Of a stretch of DNA of 64,000 nucleotides, positions 20,561 through 28,402 are shown piece by piece. Source of the DNA: Pseudomonas sp. GD04091. GTDB taxonomy: Bacteria; Pseudomonadota; Gammaproteobacteria; Pseudomonadales; Pseudomonadaceae. A program made the position numbers and the translations under genes. How positions within the stretch are numbered: position 1 is the stretch's first letter; each line of letters opens with the position of its first letter. Under the pieces are notes generated by a model, which ran no database searches, was not told the DNA's origin, and saw nothing but the letters and a program-made list of their open reading frames with translations. The stretch lies in the NCBI RefSeq assembly GCF_029836165.1, contig NZ_JAOEBG010000003.1:186001-250000 (forward strand), given 5' to 3'.

Positions 20561-21394
20561 TCAAGCTTTGATCGCACCCGCCAGCTCGACGAGCGCCTGT
20601 CGCCATTCGGCGGCGCCGGGCAACGCCAGGAAAAACGGATTGAGCAACGATTCCCGCGCCGGATAGCGAAACGCCAGCCCATCCAGCCCGATCACCTCAC
20701 CCCCGGCCCCCTCCAGCACACCCTGCGCGGCCGCGGTATCCCATTGCGAGGTCGGCGCCAGCCGCGGATAACAGTCGGCACTGCCCTCGGCCAACAGGCA
20801 GAACTTCAGCGAACTGCCGATGCTGGCCAGTTCCAGTTCGCCCACCGCGCCACCCAGGCCGGCCAGCAGGGCCTCTTGTTGCGGGCTGGAATGGCGGCGG
20901 CTGGCAACGACAGTGAACTTCGCACCCTGCGGCGGTGCGTTTCGCACCCGGATCGGCTGCGCGGCACCATCGCGCTGCGCACGCCAGGCCCCCAGGTCGC
21001 GGCCGCCAAAATAGCAGCGACCATTGGTCGGCATCGCCACCACCCCGAACACCACCTCGCCGTTCTCGATGAGCGCGATGTTGACGGTGAACTCTTCACT
21101 GCCGGCGATGAACTCCTTGGTGCCATCCAGTGGGTCGACCAGCCACCAGCGCTGCCAGCCTTCGCGGGTGGCCAGCGGGATGTCGCAGTCTTCCTCGGAC
21201 AGCACCGGAATCTGCGGTGCCAGCGCCTGCAGGCCATCGGCGATGACCCGGTGGGCCGCCAGGTCGGCAGCCGTCACCGGCGAATCGTCGGCCTTGCTGG
21301 TCACCGCCACATCGGCGCGCCAGAACGGCAGGATCGCCTCGCCACCCAACCGGGCAAGCTTCACCACTTCCAACAGCAACTGCCGATCGTTCAT
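20561..21394 (-). CDS. cysQ: 3'(2'),5'-bisphosphate nucleotidase
   Basis: 277 residues of the inositol-monophosphatase superfamily. It hydrolyses PAP (3'-phosphoadenosine 5'-phosphate) produced by sulfate assimilation. The metal-site motifs are present: VLSEEDC (Glu), WLVDPLDGTKEFI (D-P-L-D-G-T) and the C-terminal SQWDTAAAQGVLEGAGG, as is KADDSPVTAADLAAH near the N-terminus. It overlaps nudE by 4 nt, so the two hydrolases form an operon; both clean up nucleotide by-products. Confidence 0.93.
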   Translation of the reverse strand: MNDRQLLLEVVKLARLGGEAILPFWRADVAVTSKADDSPVTAADLAAHRVIADGLQALAPQIPVLSEEDCDIPLATREGWQRWWLVDPLDGTKEFIAGSEEFTVNIALIENGEVVFGVVAMPTNGRCYFGGRDLGAWRAQRDGAAQPIRVRNAPPQGAKFTVVASRRHSSPQQEALLAGLGGAVGELELASIGSSLKFCLLAEGSADCYPRLAPTSQWDTAAAQGVLEGAGGEVIGLDGLAFRYPARESLLNPFFLALPGAAEWRQALVELAGAIKA

Positions 21395-21957
21395 ACGCTC
21401 AGCACCCCACGCTGGATCAGCAGGTCACGGGCCAGGTACAGCGCCGCCAGCGCCCGGCCTTCGGTGAACTGCGGGTGCATGGCCAGGGCCGAGAGTTCGC
21501 GCAGGTTGACCTTGTCGACCCGCATCGGCTCGGGCTCGTCGCCCTCCAGACGCTCTTCATACAGGTCGGTGGCCAGGACTACCTGGATCTTCTGGCTCAT
21601 GTAGCCGGGCGACAGCGACAGTTCGGTCAGGTGCTCCAGCTGACGCGCACCGAAACCGGCCTCCTCCTTCAGTTCCCGGTCGGCGGCGGCCAGCACGTCC
21701 TCGCCCGGCTCGATCAGGCCCTTGGGCAGGGACAGTTCGTATTCGTCGGTGCCACCGCAGTACTCCTCGACCAACACCGCGTGCTCGGCGTCGAGCATGG
21801 CCACGATCATCACCGCGCCATAGCCGTTGCCACGCCCGACCAGCCGCTCGTAGGTGCGCTCGGTACCGTTGGAGAAGCGCAACTGCACGGCTTCGACGCG
21901 GAACAGACGGCTGCTGGCGACGATCTCGCGGCTGAGGACGGTGGGTTTCTGGCGCAT
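21391..21957 (-). CDS. nudE: ADP compounds hydrolase, Nudix family
   Basis: 188 residues from ATG 21957; the frame is open further upstream but the added sequence is not family-like. NudE hydrolyses NADH, ADP-ribose and related ADP compounds. The Nudix box G-x5-E-x7-REUxEExGU is complete (GLIEPGEDVLAAADRELKEE then AGFG), followed by LSLSPGYMSQKIQVVLATDLY. It is co-transcribed with cysQ (4-nt overlap) and divergent from the yrfG homologue 64 nt away. Confidence 0.92.
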   Translation of the reverse strand: MRQKPTVLSREIVASSRLFRVEAVQLRFSNGTERTYERLVGRGNGYGAVMIVAMLDAEHAVLVEEYCGGTDEYELSLPKGLIEPGEDVLAAADRELKEEAGFGARQLEHLTELSLSPGYMSQKIQVVLATDLYEERLEGDEPEPMRVDKVNLRELSALAMHPQFTEGRALAALYLARDLLIQRGVLSV

Positions 21958-22021
21958 GGGGCGGCTCCTTGGCGTGAACGGGTTACTATACCGTGGCTTG
22001 CCGACTGATCGAGAATTTCCC

Positions 22022-22684
22022 ATGCCCGCTCTTCCCTGGTCCGCCATCGATACCGTCCTGCTGGACATGGACGGCACCCTGCTCGACCTGCACTACGACA
22101 ACCGCTTCTGGCTGGAGCACCTGCCCCAGCGCTATGCCGAGCTGCACGGCGTGAGCCGAGCCATGGCCGAGCTGGAGCTGCGTCCGCTGTTCGAGCAGCA
22201 TGCCGGGACGCTCAACTGGTACTGCCTGGACTTCTGGAGCCGCGAACTGCGCCTGCCGATCCGCGAACTGAAGCAGGAGATCGCCGACCTCATCGCCCTC
22301 AAGCCGGATGCCGACACCTTCCTCGCCGCCGTGCGTCAGGCGGGCAAGCGGGTGGTGATGATCACCAATGCGCATCGCGATTCGCTGTCGCTGAAGCTCG
22401 AGCGGGTGGAGCTGGCGCCGTATTTCGAACGGCTGATCAGCTCGCATGACTATGGGTATCCGAAGGAGAGTCCGCAGTTCTGGGATGCCTTGCAGGCGGA
22501 CATCGGTTTTGAACCGGCGCGCAGCCTGTTCATCGATGACACCCTGGCGATTCTGCGCAGTGCGCGGCGGTTCGGGGTGGGGCATCTGCTGGCGGTGCGC
22601 CAGCCCGATAGCCGGGCCGAACCGCGAGATACCCAGGAGTTTGCGGCAGTGGAAGACTACCGGGAGTTGTTGGCAGGGCTGTAG
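22022..22684 (+). CDS. yrfG: GMP/IMP nucleotidase, HAD superfamily
   Basis: 220 residues from ATG 22022. A HAD hydrolase related to E. coli YrfG, which dephosphorylates purine mononucleotides. HAD motif I is DMDGTLLDL near residue 15, motif II is MITNAHRD, motif III lies around KESPQFWDALQ, and motif IV is SLFIDDTLAILRSA. FWLEHLPQRYAELHG in the cap region is typical of YrfG. It is divergent from nudE, and a REP pair separates it from the convergent kbp. Confidence 0.88.
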   Translation: MPALPWSAIDTVLLDMDGTLLDLHYDNRFWLEHLPQRYAELHGVSRAMAELELRPLFEQHAGTLNWYCLDFWSRELRLPIRELKQEIADLIALKPDADTFLAAVRQAGKRVVMITNAHRDSLSLKLERVELAPYFERLISSHDYGYPKESPQFWDALQADIGFEPARSLFIDDTLAILRSARRFGVGHLLAVRQPDSRAEPRDTQEFAAVEDYRELLAGL

Positions 22685-22690
22685 GCCCTG

Positions 22691-22748
22691 TCGCGGGTCA
22701 AGCCCGCTCCCACAAGCGCTTCGTCGTGGGAGCGGGCTTGACCCGCAA
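22691..22748. repeat. REP inverted pair (GCGGGCTTGACCCGC type)
   Basis: Arms GCGGGTCAAGCCCGCTCCCAC and their reverse complement flank a short loop with GCGCTTCGTC. It lies between convergent yrfG and kbp and overlaps no coding sequence. Confidence 0.85.
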
Positions 22749-22753
22749 TGACG

Positions 22754-23188
22754 TCAGTCTGGAATACGCAGCACCTGCCCCGGATAGATCTTGTTGGGGT
22801 CCTTCAGCATCGGCTTGTTCGCCTCGAAGATCTTCTGGTACTTGTTCGCGTCGCCATAGACCCGCTTGGAGATGGCGCTCAGGGTGTCGCCTTTCTCGAC
22901 CTCGACGAACCGCGCCGCCTGGGCCACCGGCCCGGTGACGGTGATCTGGTCATCGACCGAGGCCACCCCGGCGATATTGCCCGCCGCCAGGATGATCTTC
23001 TCTTTCTCCTCCTGGCTGGCAACCTCGCCCTTGAGGATGATCTTGTCTCCCTCTACAGTGGCCGAGATGTTCGGGTTGCCCAAGCCGATGTTCTTGACGT
23101 GATCCTTCAGTGCGGCCTCTGCCTTGTCAGGCGTCAGCAGGTCGATCAACTTCTCGCCGGCTTCCTTCACGAAACTGAACAGGCTCAT
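22754..23188 (-). CDS. kbp: potassium-binding BON-LysM protein
   Basis: 144 residues from ATG 23188; an upstream in-frame ATG would add a poor nine-residue extension. Layout: a short helical start (LFSFVKEAGEKLIDLL), a BON domain (about 25-85; NISATVEGDKIILKGEVASQ, GVASVDDQITV) and a C-terminal LysM domain (about 92-142; VEKGDTLSAISKRVYGDANKY, IYPGQVLRIP). The same order and length are found in E. coli Kbp (YgaU), a cytoplasmic K+ sensor. There is no signal peptide, consistent with that. fdhD is divergent. Confidence 0.88.
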   Translation of the reverse strand: MSLFSFVKEAGEKLIDLLTPDKAEAALKDHVKNIGLGNPNISATVEGDKIILKGEVASQEEKEKIILAAGNIAGVASVDDQITVTGPVAQAARFVEVEKGDTLSAISKRVYGDANKYQKIFEANKPMLKDPNKIYPGQVLRIPD

Positions 23189-23362
23189 GTGGTGCTCCTT
23201 CGATGGTGAATCCATGGAAGCAGGAGTCTAGGCCAGGATCGGCCAATCCGCCCCACTGCGACCAATCGACGCGCTCTATCACGGCATAGATGCTAGCGAT
23301 TAGACGGCACCTGCCCAGCGGCCTAGGCTTGTGGGGTCAAACTGCCGCCGGTATTCGCTCCG

Positions 23363-24190
23363 ATGAACAGCAAGCCCCCGGTCTGCGCGGCGTCCACGCC
23401 TCTTGCCCTGCCCGCCGCCAGCAACACCTACGACTATTTCCAGCTCTGCGACACGACGAGCGCCAGCACGCCGCTGGCCGAGGAAGTGGCCCTGGCCATC
23501 GTCTACAACGGCCTGAACCAGGCGGTGATGCTGGTCAGCCCAACCGACCTGGAAGACTTCGCCGTCGGCTTCAGCGTCGGCAGCGGGATCGTTGCCGGCA
23601 CCGATGAAATCTACGATGTGAAGCTCTCCGGCAGCGGCTCGGCGCTCTACGCCGACCTGGAGATCTCCAGCCGCGCGTTCTGGAACCTGAAGAACCAGCG
23701 CCGCCAGCTGGCGGGCACCAGCGGCTGCGGCCTGTGCGGCGTCGAGGCCCTGGAGCAGGCATTGCCCGAACTGAACGTGCTGCCCGGCGCGCCACTGCCG
23801 CCGGCGCACTGGCTCAACGACCTGCGTCAGCGCATCGATGCCTTCCAGCCGCTGGGCCAGCACTGCGGCGCGGTGCACGCGGCGCTGTTCATGGACCGCG
23901 AAGGTCAGTTGCTGCTGGGCCGCGAGGACATTGGCCGGCACAACGCCCTGGACAAGCTGATCGGCGCCCTGCTGCGCCAGCGCATCGCCACAGAGGGTGG
24001 CCTGGCCATCGTCACCAGCCGCTGCAGCCTGGAACTGATCCAGAAAGTCCTGCGCGCCGGCATCCAGACCTTGGTAAGTCTCTCGGCCCCCACCGGCCTG
24101 GCCCTGCAATGGGCACGCAAGCACAACCTCAATCTCATCCACCTGCCCAAACACAGCGCACCGCGGGTGTTCAGCCCTGCGGCGGAGTAG
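23363..24190 (+). CDS. fdhD: formate dehydrogenase accessory sulfurtransferase
   Basis: 275 residues. FdhD transfers sulfur from IscS to the molybdenum cofactor of formate-dehydrogenase-type enzymes. The signature TSGCGLCG carries the two cysteines C122 and C125, of which one is catalytic in E. coli. LAIVYNGLNQAVMLVSPTDLEDFAVGF and DIGRHNALDKLIG are family motifs. The gene is followed after 8 nt by the YdeP-type molybdoenzyme, its likely client. Confidence 0.93.
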   Translation: MNSKPPVCAASTPLALPAASNTYDYFQLCDTTSASTPLAEEVALAIVYNGLNQAVMLVSPTDLEDFAVGFSVGSGIVAGTDEIYDVKLSGSGSALYADLEISSRAFWNLKNQRRQLAGTSGCGLCGVEALEQALPELNVLPGAPLPPAHWLNDLRQRIDAFQPLGQHCGAVHAALFMDREGQLLLGREDIGRHNALDKLIGALLRQRIATEGGLAIVTSRCSLELIQKVLRAGIQTLVSLSAPTGLALQWARKHNLNLIHLPKHSAPRVFSPAAE

Positions 24191-24198
24191 CAACAGCC

Positions 24199-26544
24199 GT
24201 GACCTCCTACGAAAAACTGCCAGACAACGCCCCCGCCTCCCCTCCCCGCTACAAGCCCTACCCCGGCCCTGCCGGCGGCTGGGGCGCGCTGCGCAGCGTG
24301 GCCAAGGCCTGGGTGGGTAGCGACAACGCCCTGAAGAACATCCGCGCCCTGCTCAAGACCAACCAGAACGGCGGCTTCGACTGCCCTGGCTGCGCCTGGG
24401 GCGACTCGCCCGAGAGCGGTATGGTCAAGTTCTGCGAGAACGGCGCCAAGGCGGTCAACTGGGAAGCCACCAAGCGGCGCGTGGACGCGGCGTTCTTCGC
24501 CCGCTACAGCGTCAGCGCGCTGCTGGAGCAGAGCGACTACTGGCTCGAATACCAGGGCCGCCTGACCGAGCCGATGGTCTACGACCCGACCACCGACCGC
24601 TACCGACCCATCGACTGGGACGCCGCGTACGCCCTGATCGCCCGGCACCTGAACGACCTGGCCAGCCCCGACCAGGCCGAGTTCTATACCTCAGGCCGAG
24701 CCAGCAACGAGGCGGCGTACCTGTATCAGCTGTTCGTGCGCGCCTATGGCACCAACAACTTCCCCGACTGCTCGAACATGTGCCACGAGGCCAGCGGCGT
24801 GGCCCTGGGCCAGAGCGTCGGGGTGGGCAAGGGCACGGTCACCTACGACGACTTCGAGCACGCCGACACGATCTTCGTCTGGGGCCAGAACCCCGGCACC
24901 AACCACCCACGCATGCTCGACCCGCTGCGCGACGCGGTGAAGCGCGGCGCCCAGGTGGTCTGCGTCAACCCGCTCAAGGAGCGTGGCCTGGAGCGCTTCC
25001 AGCACCCGCAGAACCCGCTGGAGATGCTGACCAACAGCGATCGTCCGACCAACACCGCGTTCTTCCGCCCGGCGCTGGGGGGCGACATGGCGCTGCTGCG
25101 CGGCATGGCCAAGTTCCTGCTGCAATGGGAGCGTGAAGCCCAGGCCAACGGCGAACCGGCGATCTTCGATCATGACTTCATCGCCGAACACGGCCACGGC
25201 GTGGACGAATACCTGGCGGTGCTCGACGCCACGTCCTGGGAACAGATCCAGGCACAGTCGGGCCTGAGCCTGGCCGACATCGAACTGTCGGCGCGCATGT
25301 ACCGCAGGGGCAAGCGCGTGATCATGTGCTGGGCCATGGGCATCACCCAGCATCGCCACTCGGTGCCGACCATCCAGGAAATCGTCAACCTGATGCTGCT
25401 GCGCGGCAACCTCGGCGTGCCGGGCGCCGGCCTGTGTCCGGTGCGCGGCCACAGCAACGTGCAGGGCGACCGTACCATGGGCATCAACGAGCGCCCGCCG
25501 GTGTTCCTGCTCGACGCCATCGAAAAGCGCTTCGGCTTCCCGGTGCCGCGCCACAACGGCCACAACACCGTCGAAGCGATCCACGCCATGCTCGAAGGCC
25601 GGGCCAAGGTGTTCATCGGCCTGGGCGGCAATTTCGCCCAGGCCACACCGGACACCGAACGCACCGCTCAGGCGCTGCGCAACTGCGACCTGACCGTGCA
25701 CATCAGCACCAAGCTCAACCGCAGCCACCTGATCCATGGCAAGCAGGCGCTGATCCTGCCGTGCCTGGGCCGCACCGATATCGACCTGCAAGGCGAAGGC
25801 CCGCAGGCGGTGACGGTGGAGGACTCGTTCAGCATGGTCCACGCCTCCAACGGCCAGCTCAAGCCGCTGTCCAGGCAGATGCGCTCCGAACCCGCCGTGG
25901 TCGCCGGCATCGCCGCCGCCACCCTGGGCCAGCAGCCGGTGGACTGGCATTGGCTGGTGGCCGATTACGACCGCATCCGCGAGCTGATCGCCGACACCAT
26001 CCCGGGCTTCGCCGACTTCAACGAGCGCCTGCGTCTGCCCGGCGGCTTCTACCTGGGCAACAGCGCCGGCAGCCGTCAGTGGAAGACCGCCAGCGGCCGC
26101 GCCAACTTCAAGGCCAACCTGCTGCCCGACAGCCTGCTCGACGAGCGCGTGCGCGCCAGCGGCCAGTTGCCGGACCTGATCATGCAGTCGATGCGTTCGC
26201 ACGATCAGTACAACACCACCATCTATGGCATGGACGACCGTTACCGCGGCGTGCGCGGCCAGCGCAACGTCCTGTTCGCCAACGAGGCCGACATCGTTCG
26301 CCTGGGCTTCCAGCCGGGGCAGAAGGTCGACATCGTGTCGCTGTGGGGCGACGAACATGTACGCCGGGTGCATGGCTTCACCCTGCTGGCGTTCGACATT
26401 CCCGCCGGCCAGGCGGCGGCGTACTACCCGGAAGTGAACCCGCTGGTGCCGCTGGAGAGCATCGGTGACGGCAGCCACACGCCGACCTCGAAGTTCATCG
26501 CCATCAAGCTGGAGCGAGCGCGGGACGACGGACGCATTATCTGA
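24199..26544 (+). CDS. YdeP/FdhF-type molybdopterin oxidoreductase
   Basis: 781 residues from GTG 24199, 8 nt after the fdhD stop. The frame is open upstream inside fdhD, but family sequence starts here. It belongs to the molybdopterin-bis-guanine-dinucleotide oxidoreductases related to E. coli YdeP and formate dehydrogenase alpha chains. NGGFDCPGCAWGDS (C62, C65) is the reduced N-terminal Cys motif typical of YdeP rather than a full 4Fe-4S domain. Others are FYTSGRASNEAAYLYQLF, MCHEASGVALGQSVGVGKG, WGQNPGTNHPRML and RGNLGVPGAGLCPVRGHSN. YdeP has been linked to acid resistance; the electron donor is unknown. A terminator follows. Confidence 0.88.
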   Translation: MTSYEKLPDNAPASPPRYKPYPGPAGGWGALRSVAKAWVGSDNALKNIRALLKTNQNGGFDCPGCAWGDSPESGMVKFCENGAKAVNWEATKRRVDAAFFARYSVSALLEQSDYWLEYQGRLTEPMVYDPTTDRYRPIDWDAAYALIARHLNDLASPDQAEFYTSGRASNEAAYLYQLFVRAYGTNNFPDCSNMCHEASGVALGQSVGVGKGTVTYDDFEHADTIFVWGQNPGTNHPRMLDPLRDAVKRGAQVVCVNPLKERGLERFQHPQNPLEMLTNSDRPTNTAFFRPALGGDMALLRGMAKFLLQWEREAQANGEPAIFDHDFIAEHGHGVDEYLAVLDATSWEQIQAQSGLSLADIELSARMYRRGKRVIMCWAMGITQHRHSVPTIQEIVNLMLLRGNLGVPGAGLCPVRGHSNVQGDRTMGINERPPVFLLDAIEKRFGFPVPRHNGHNTVEAIHAMLEGRAKVFIGLGGNFAQATPDTERTAQALRNCDLTVHISTKLNRSHLIHGKQALILPCLGRTDIDLQGEGPQAVTVEDSFSMVHASNGQLKPLSRQMRSEPAVVAGIAAATLGQQPVDWHWLVADYDRIRELIADTIPGFADFNERLRLPGGFYLGNSAGSRQWKTASGRANFKANLLPDSLLDERVRASGQLPDLIMQSMRSHDQYNTTIYGMDDRYRGVRGQRNVLFANEADIVRLGFQPGQKVDIVSLWGDEHVRRVHGFTLLAFDIPAGQAAAYYPEVNPLVPLESIGDGSHTPTSKFIAIKLERARDDGRII

Positions 26545-26600
26545 GCCGTGTGCCGCTCTCCTACAGGGACCCGCGTAGATTCCGAGAATCCGCCCACAAA

Positions 26601-26636
26601 AAAGCCCTGTTCCGCAACGGTTCAGGGCTTTGTCAT
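26601..26636 (+). terminator. Rho-independent terminator of the YdeP-type gene
   Basis: Stem AAAGCCCTG/CAGGGCTTT (26601-26609 and 26623-26631), extended by a CCG/CGG pair in the loop, followed by TGTCAT. The A-run on the left (ACAAAAAA) would also give a U-tract for the opposite strand. Confidence 0.7.
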
Positions 26637-26666
26637 AAATAGCTCAGACAGCCGAAAATCGAGAAA

Positions 26667-26707
26667 GTTTCATACATAAATCAACAAGTTAGAATATTGT
26701 GTACAAT
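26667..26707 (+). promoter_or_regulatory. candidate promoter with ATTGT/ACAAT inverted repeat
   Basis: GTTTCA (26667-26672) and TAGAAT (26690-26695) are 17 nt apart, an acceptable sigma-70 promoter. Directly after the -10, the near palindrome ATTGT-GT-ACAAT (26696-26707) would overlap the transcription start and could be a repressor site. The downstream gene is the glycine-zipper protein. Confidence 0.35.
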
Positions 26708-26789
26708 TCGTGCTATTCGTCGGATTTCCGTTGCCAGCCGCTTCGCCGAGCCTCAAATTCCGCCTCGTCATCCCTCTGAGGCTCTCTTG

Positions 26790-27266
26790 ATGAAGAAGTA
26801 CTCCTCGATTCTGTTGTTGTCTTTCAGCTTGCTCAGCGGCGTTGCCATGGCAGGCGGCACCACCGAGGCCGGCATTGGCGGCGCATTGGGTGGGGTACTG
26901 GGCTCTGTCGTCGGCCAGTCCATCGGTGGCAGCACCGGCTCGGCCATCGGCGCGGGCCTGGGTGGCGCAGCCGGTAGTGCGGTCGGCGCCGACAAGCGCC
27001 AGCGTGGCGAAGCGGCCATCGGTGGCGCGCTGGGCGCGGCGGGCGGCAACGTCGTCGGTCGCTCCATGGGCGGCACCACCGGTAGCTACATCGGTGCGGC
27101 GGCCGGTGGCGGCGCCGGTGGCGCACTGGGCAACTACATGGGCAACAAGGCCGACGAAGACGAGCGCCACGACCGCCGCTACCGTCGCGGCTACGACGAT
27201 CGTCGCCATTACGATCGCGGCCACCATTACGGGCACCGCAAGCACAAGCGCCACTGGCGCGACTGA
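26790..27266 (+). CDS. exported glycine-zipper protein with His/Arg-rich tail
   Basis: 158 residues from ATG 26790, with GAGG about 10 nt upstream. A signal peptide (MKKYSSILLLSFSLLSGVAMA) is followed by repeated glycine-zipper segments of the GxxxG type (GGALGGVLGSVVGQSIGG, GSAIGAGLGGAAGSAVG, GGALGAAGG) that could pack in membranes or self-associate. The last about 35 residues are basic and contain seven His with many Arg and Tyr (RRHYDRGHHYGHRKHKRHW), a possible metal- or anion-binding tail. It resembles the YMGG/glycine-zipper outer-membrane family; function unknown. It is monocistronic with its own terminator. Confidence 0.75.
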   Translation: MKKYSSILLLSFSLLSGVAMAGGTTEAGIGGALGGVLGSVVGQSIGGSTGSAIGAGLGGAAGSAVGADKRQRGEAAIGGALGAAGGNVVGRSMGGTTGSYIGAAAGGGAGGALGNYMGNKADEDERHDRRYRRGYDDRRHYDRGHHYGHRKHKRHWRD

Positions 27267-27290
27267 TCGCCAGGCTTACGCCTGACGCCT

Positions 27291-27321
27291 AAGGCCCTGC
27301 CCTCACCGGCAGGGCCTTTTC
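27291..27321 (+). terminator. Rho-independent terminator of the glycine-zipper gene
   Basis: Perfect 10-bp stem AAGGCCCTGC/GCAGGGCCTT (27291-27300 and 27309-27318), followed by TTCGTTT. Confidence 0.8.
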
Positions 27322-27474
27322 GTTTGCGCATGCCACCAGGATTAGGGGCCACCCCGATATGGAGGCTACTGGCCACTAGTTATCATCGCCGTTTCGACCA
27401 TGCACAGGACGCAGGGAATGCGCGCGAACCTCAACGCTCCCACCTGTTCTCTCCGAACCTGGGGAGACTGAAGG

Positions 27475-28284
27475 ATGCCAAGCCGGCGCCCGCCCCTGCT
27501 CAGCGAAGCCTGCTTTGCGAACATTCGCCAGCGGGTCATGCTGGCCACGGGTGTGCAGTTGGCCGATGATCGCCGGGCCGTGGTCGCGGCGCGCCTGCAC
27601 AAGCGGCTCAAGGCCCTGGGCCTGACGGATTTCGAGCGCTATCTCGCGCTGCTCGATAATCCCCAGGGTGGTGACGAGCACGAACAGCTGCTGCGCCTGC
27701 TGGTCGCCCACGACAGCTACTTCTTCCGTGAACATCGTCACTTCGAATGCCTGGTTCGCTGGTTGGCCGAGCTCGACCATCCGGCGCGCCTGTGGAGCGC
27801 TGCCTGCGCCACAGGCGAAGAAGCCTGGAGCCTGGCCATGGTCGCCGCCGAGCACGCGCGTCATCCGGGCTGGCAAGTACTGGCCAGCGACTTCGATCGA
27901 TACGTGCTGGAAACTGCCGGCGCCGGCATCTACGACATCGCCCAGGCTCGCTATTTTCCCGAGGGCTGGCTGGCCCGCCACTGCCTGTGTGGCGTCGGCG
28001 AGATGGCCGGCCGGCTGCGCATGGCGCCGGCCCTGCGTGAACGGGTACGTTTCGAGGCGATCAACCTGATTCGCCCATTGCCTGAATACCTTGGCAGCTT
28101 CGACGTCATCCTGCTGCGCAACCTGCTGTCGAGCCTGGCGCCGCGCTACAAGAGCGAGGTGCTCCAAAGCCTGCTGGCGCACCTGCGTCCCGGCGGCCTG
28201 CTGATAATCGGTCATAGCGAAAGCATCCACGCCTTCGGCCTGCCCCTGCGCCCGCTACTGCCGTCAGTGTTCGAACGCCTATGA
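27475..28284 (+). CDS. CheR-type SAM-dependent methyltransferase
   Basis: 269 residues. The N-terminal CheR helical domain (about 1-75; DRRAVVAARLHKRLKALGL) is followed by the Rossmann SAM domain with HDSYFFREHRHF (the T-x-FFR motif), WSAACATGEEAWSLAM (SAM-binding) and FDVILLRNLLSSL, which replaces the usual F-D-x-I-F-CRNV-x-IYF of chemotaxis CheR. No receptor, CheB or CheA is nearby, so methylation of a chemoreceptor is uncertain. A LuxR-type regulator follows after 118 nt containing a long stem-loop; the two may act together. Confidence 0.85.
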   Translation: MPSRRPPLLSEACFANIRQRVMLATGVQLADDRRAVVAARLHKRLKALGLTDFERYLALLDNPQGGDEHEQLLRLLVAHDSYFFREHRHFECLVRWLAELDHPARLWSAACATGEEAWSLAMVAAEHARHPGWQVLASDFDRYVLETAGAGIYDIAQARYFPEGWLARHCLCGVGEMAGRLRMAPALRERVRFEAINLIRPLPEYLGSFDVILLRNLLSSLAPRYKSEVLQSLLAHLRPGGLLIIGHSESIHAFGLPLRPLLPSVFERL

Positions 28285-28290
28285 TGAGAG

Positions 28291-28345
28291 GCACTGCCGC
28301 GCCAACCGGCAGACAAGGACTGATCGCGCGCCCGCGCGGCAGTGC
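28291..28345 (+). other. long stem-loop between the CheR-type and response-regulator genes
   Basis: A perfect 12-bp inverted repeat GCACTGCCGCGC/GCGCGGCAGTGC (28291-28302 and 28334-28345) encloses 31 nt and is followed by GCTTTC. The weak T-tract makes it a doubtful terminator; it may be a leader or processing structure. Confidence 0.4.
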
Positions 28346-28402
28346 GCTTTCGGAACGAGCAGGCCTGCCGCCCCCCTTCCCTTGCGAAACAGGCCCTTAT
28401 CC

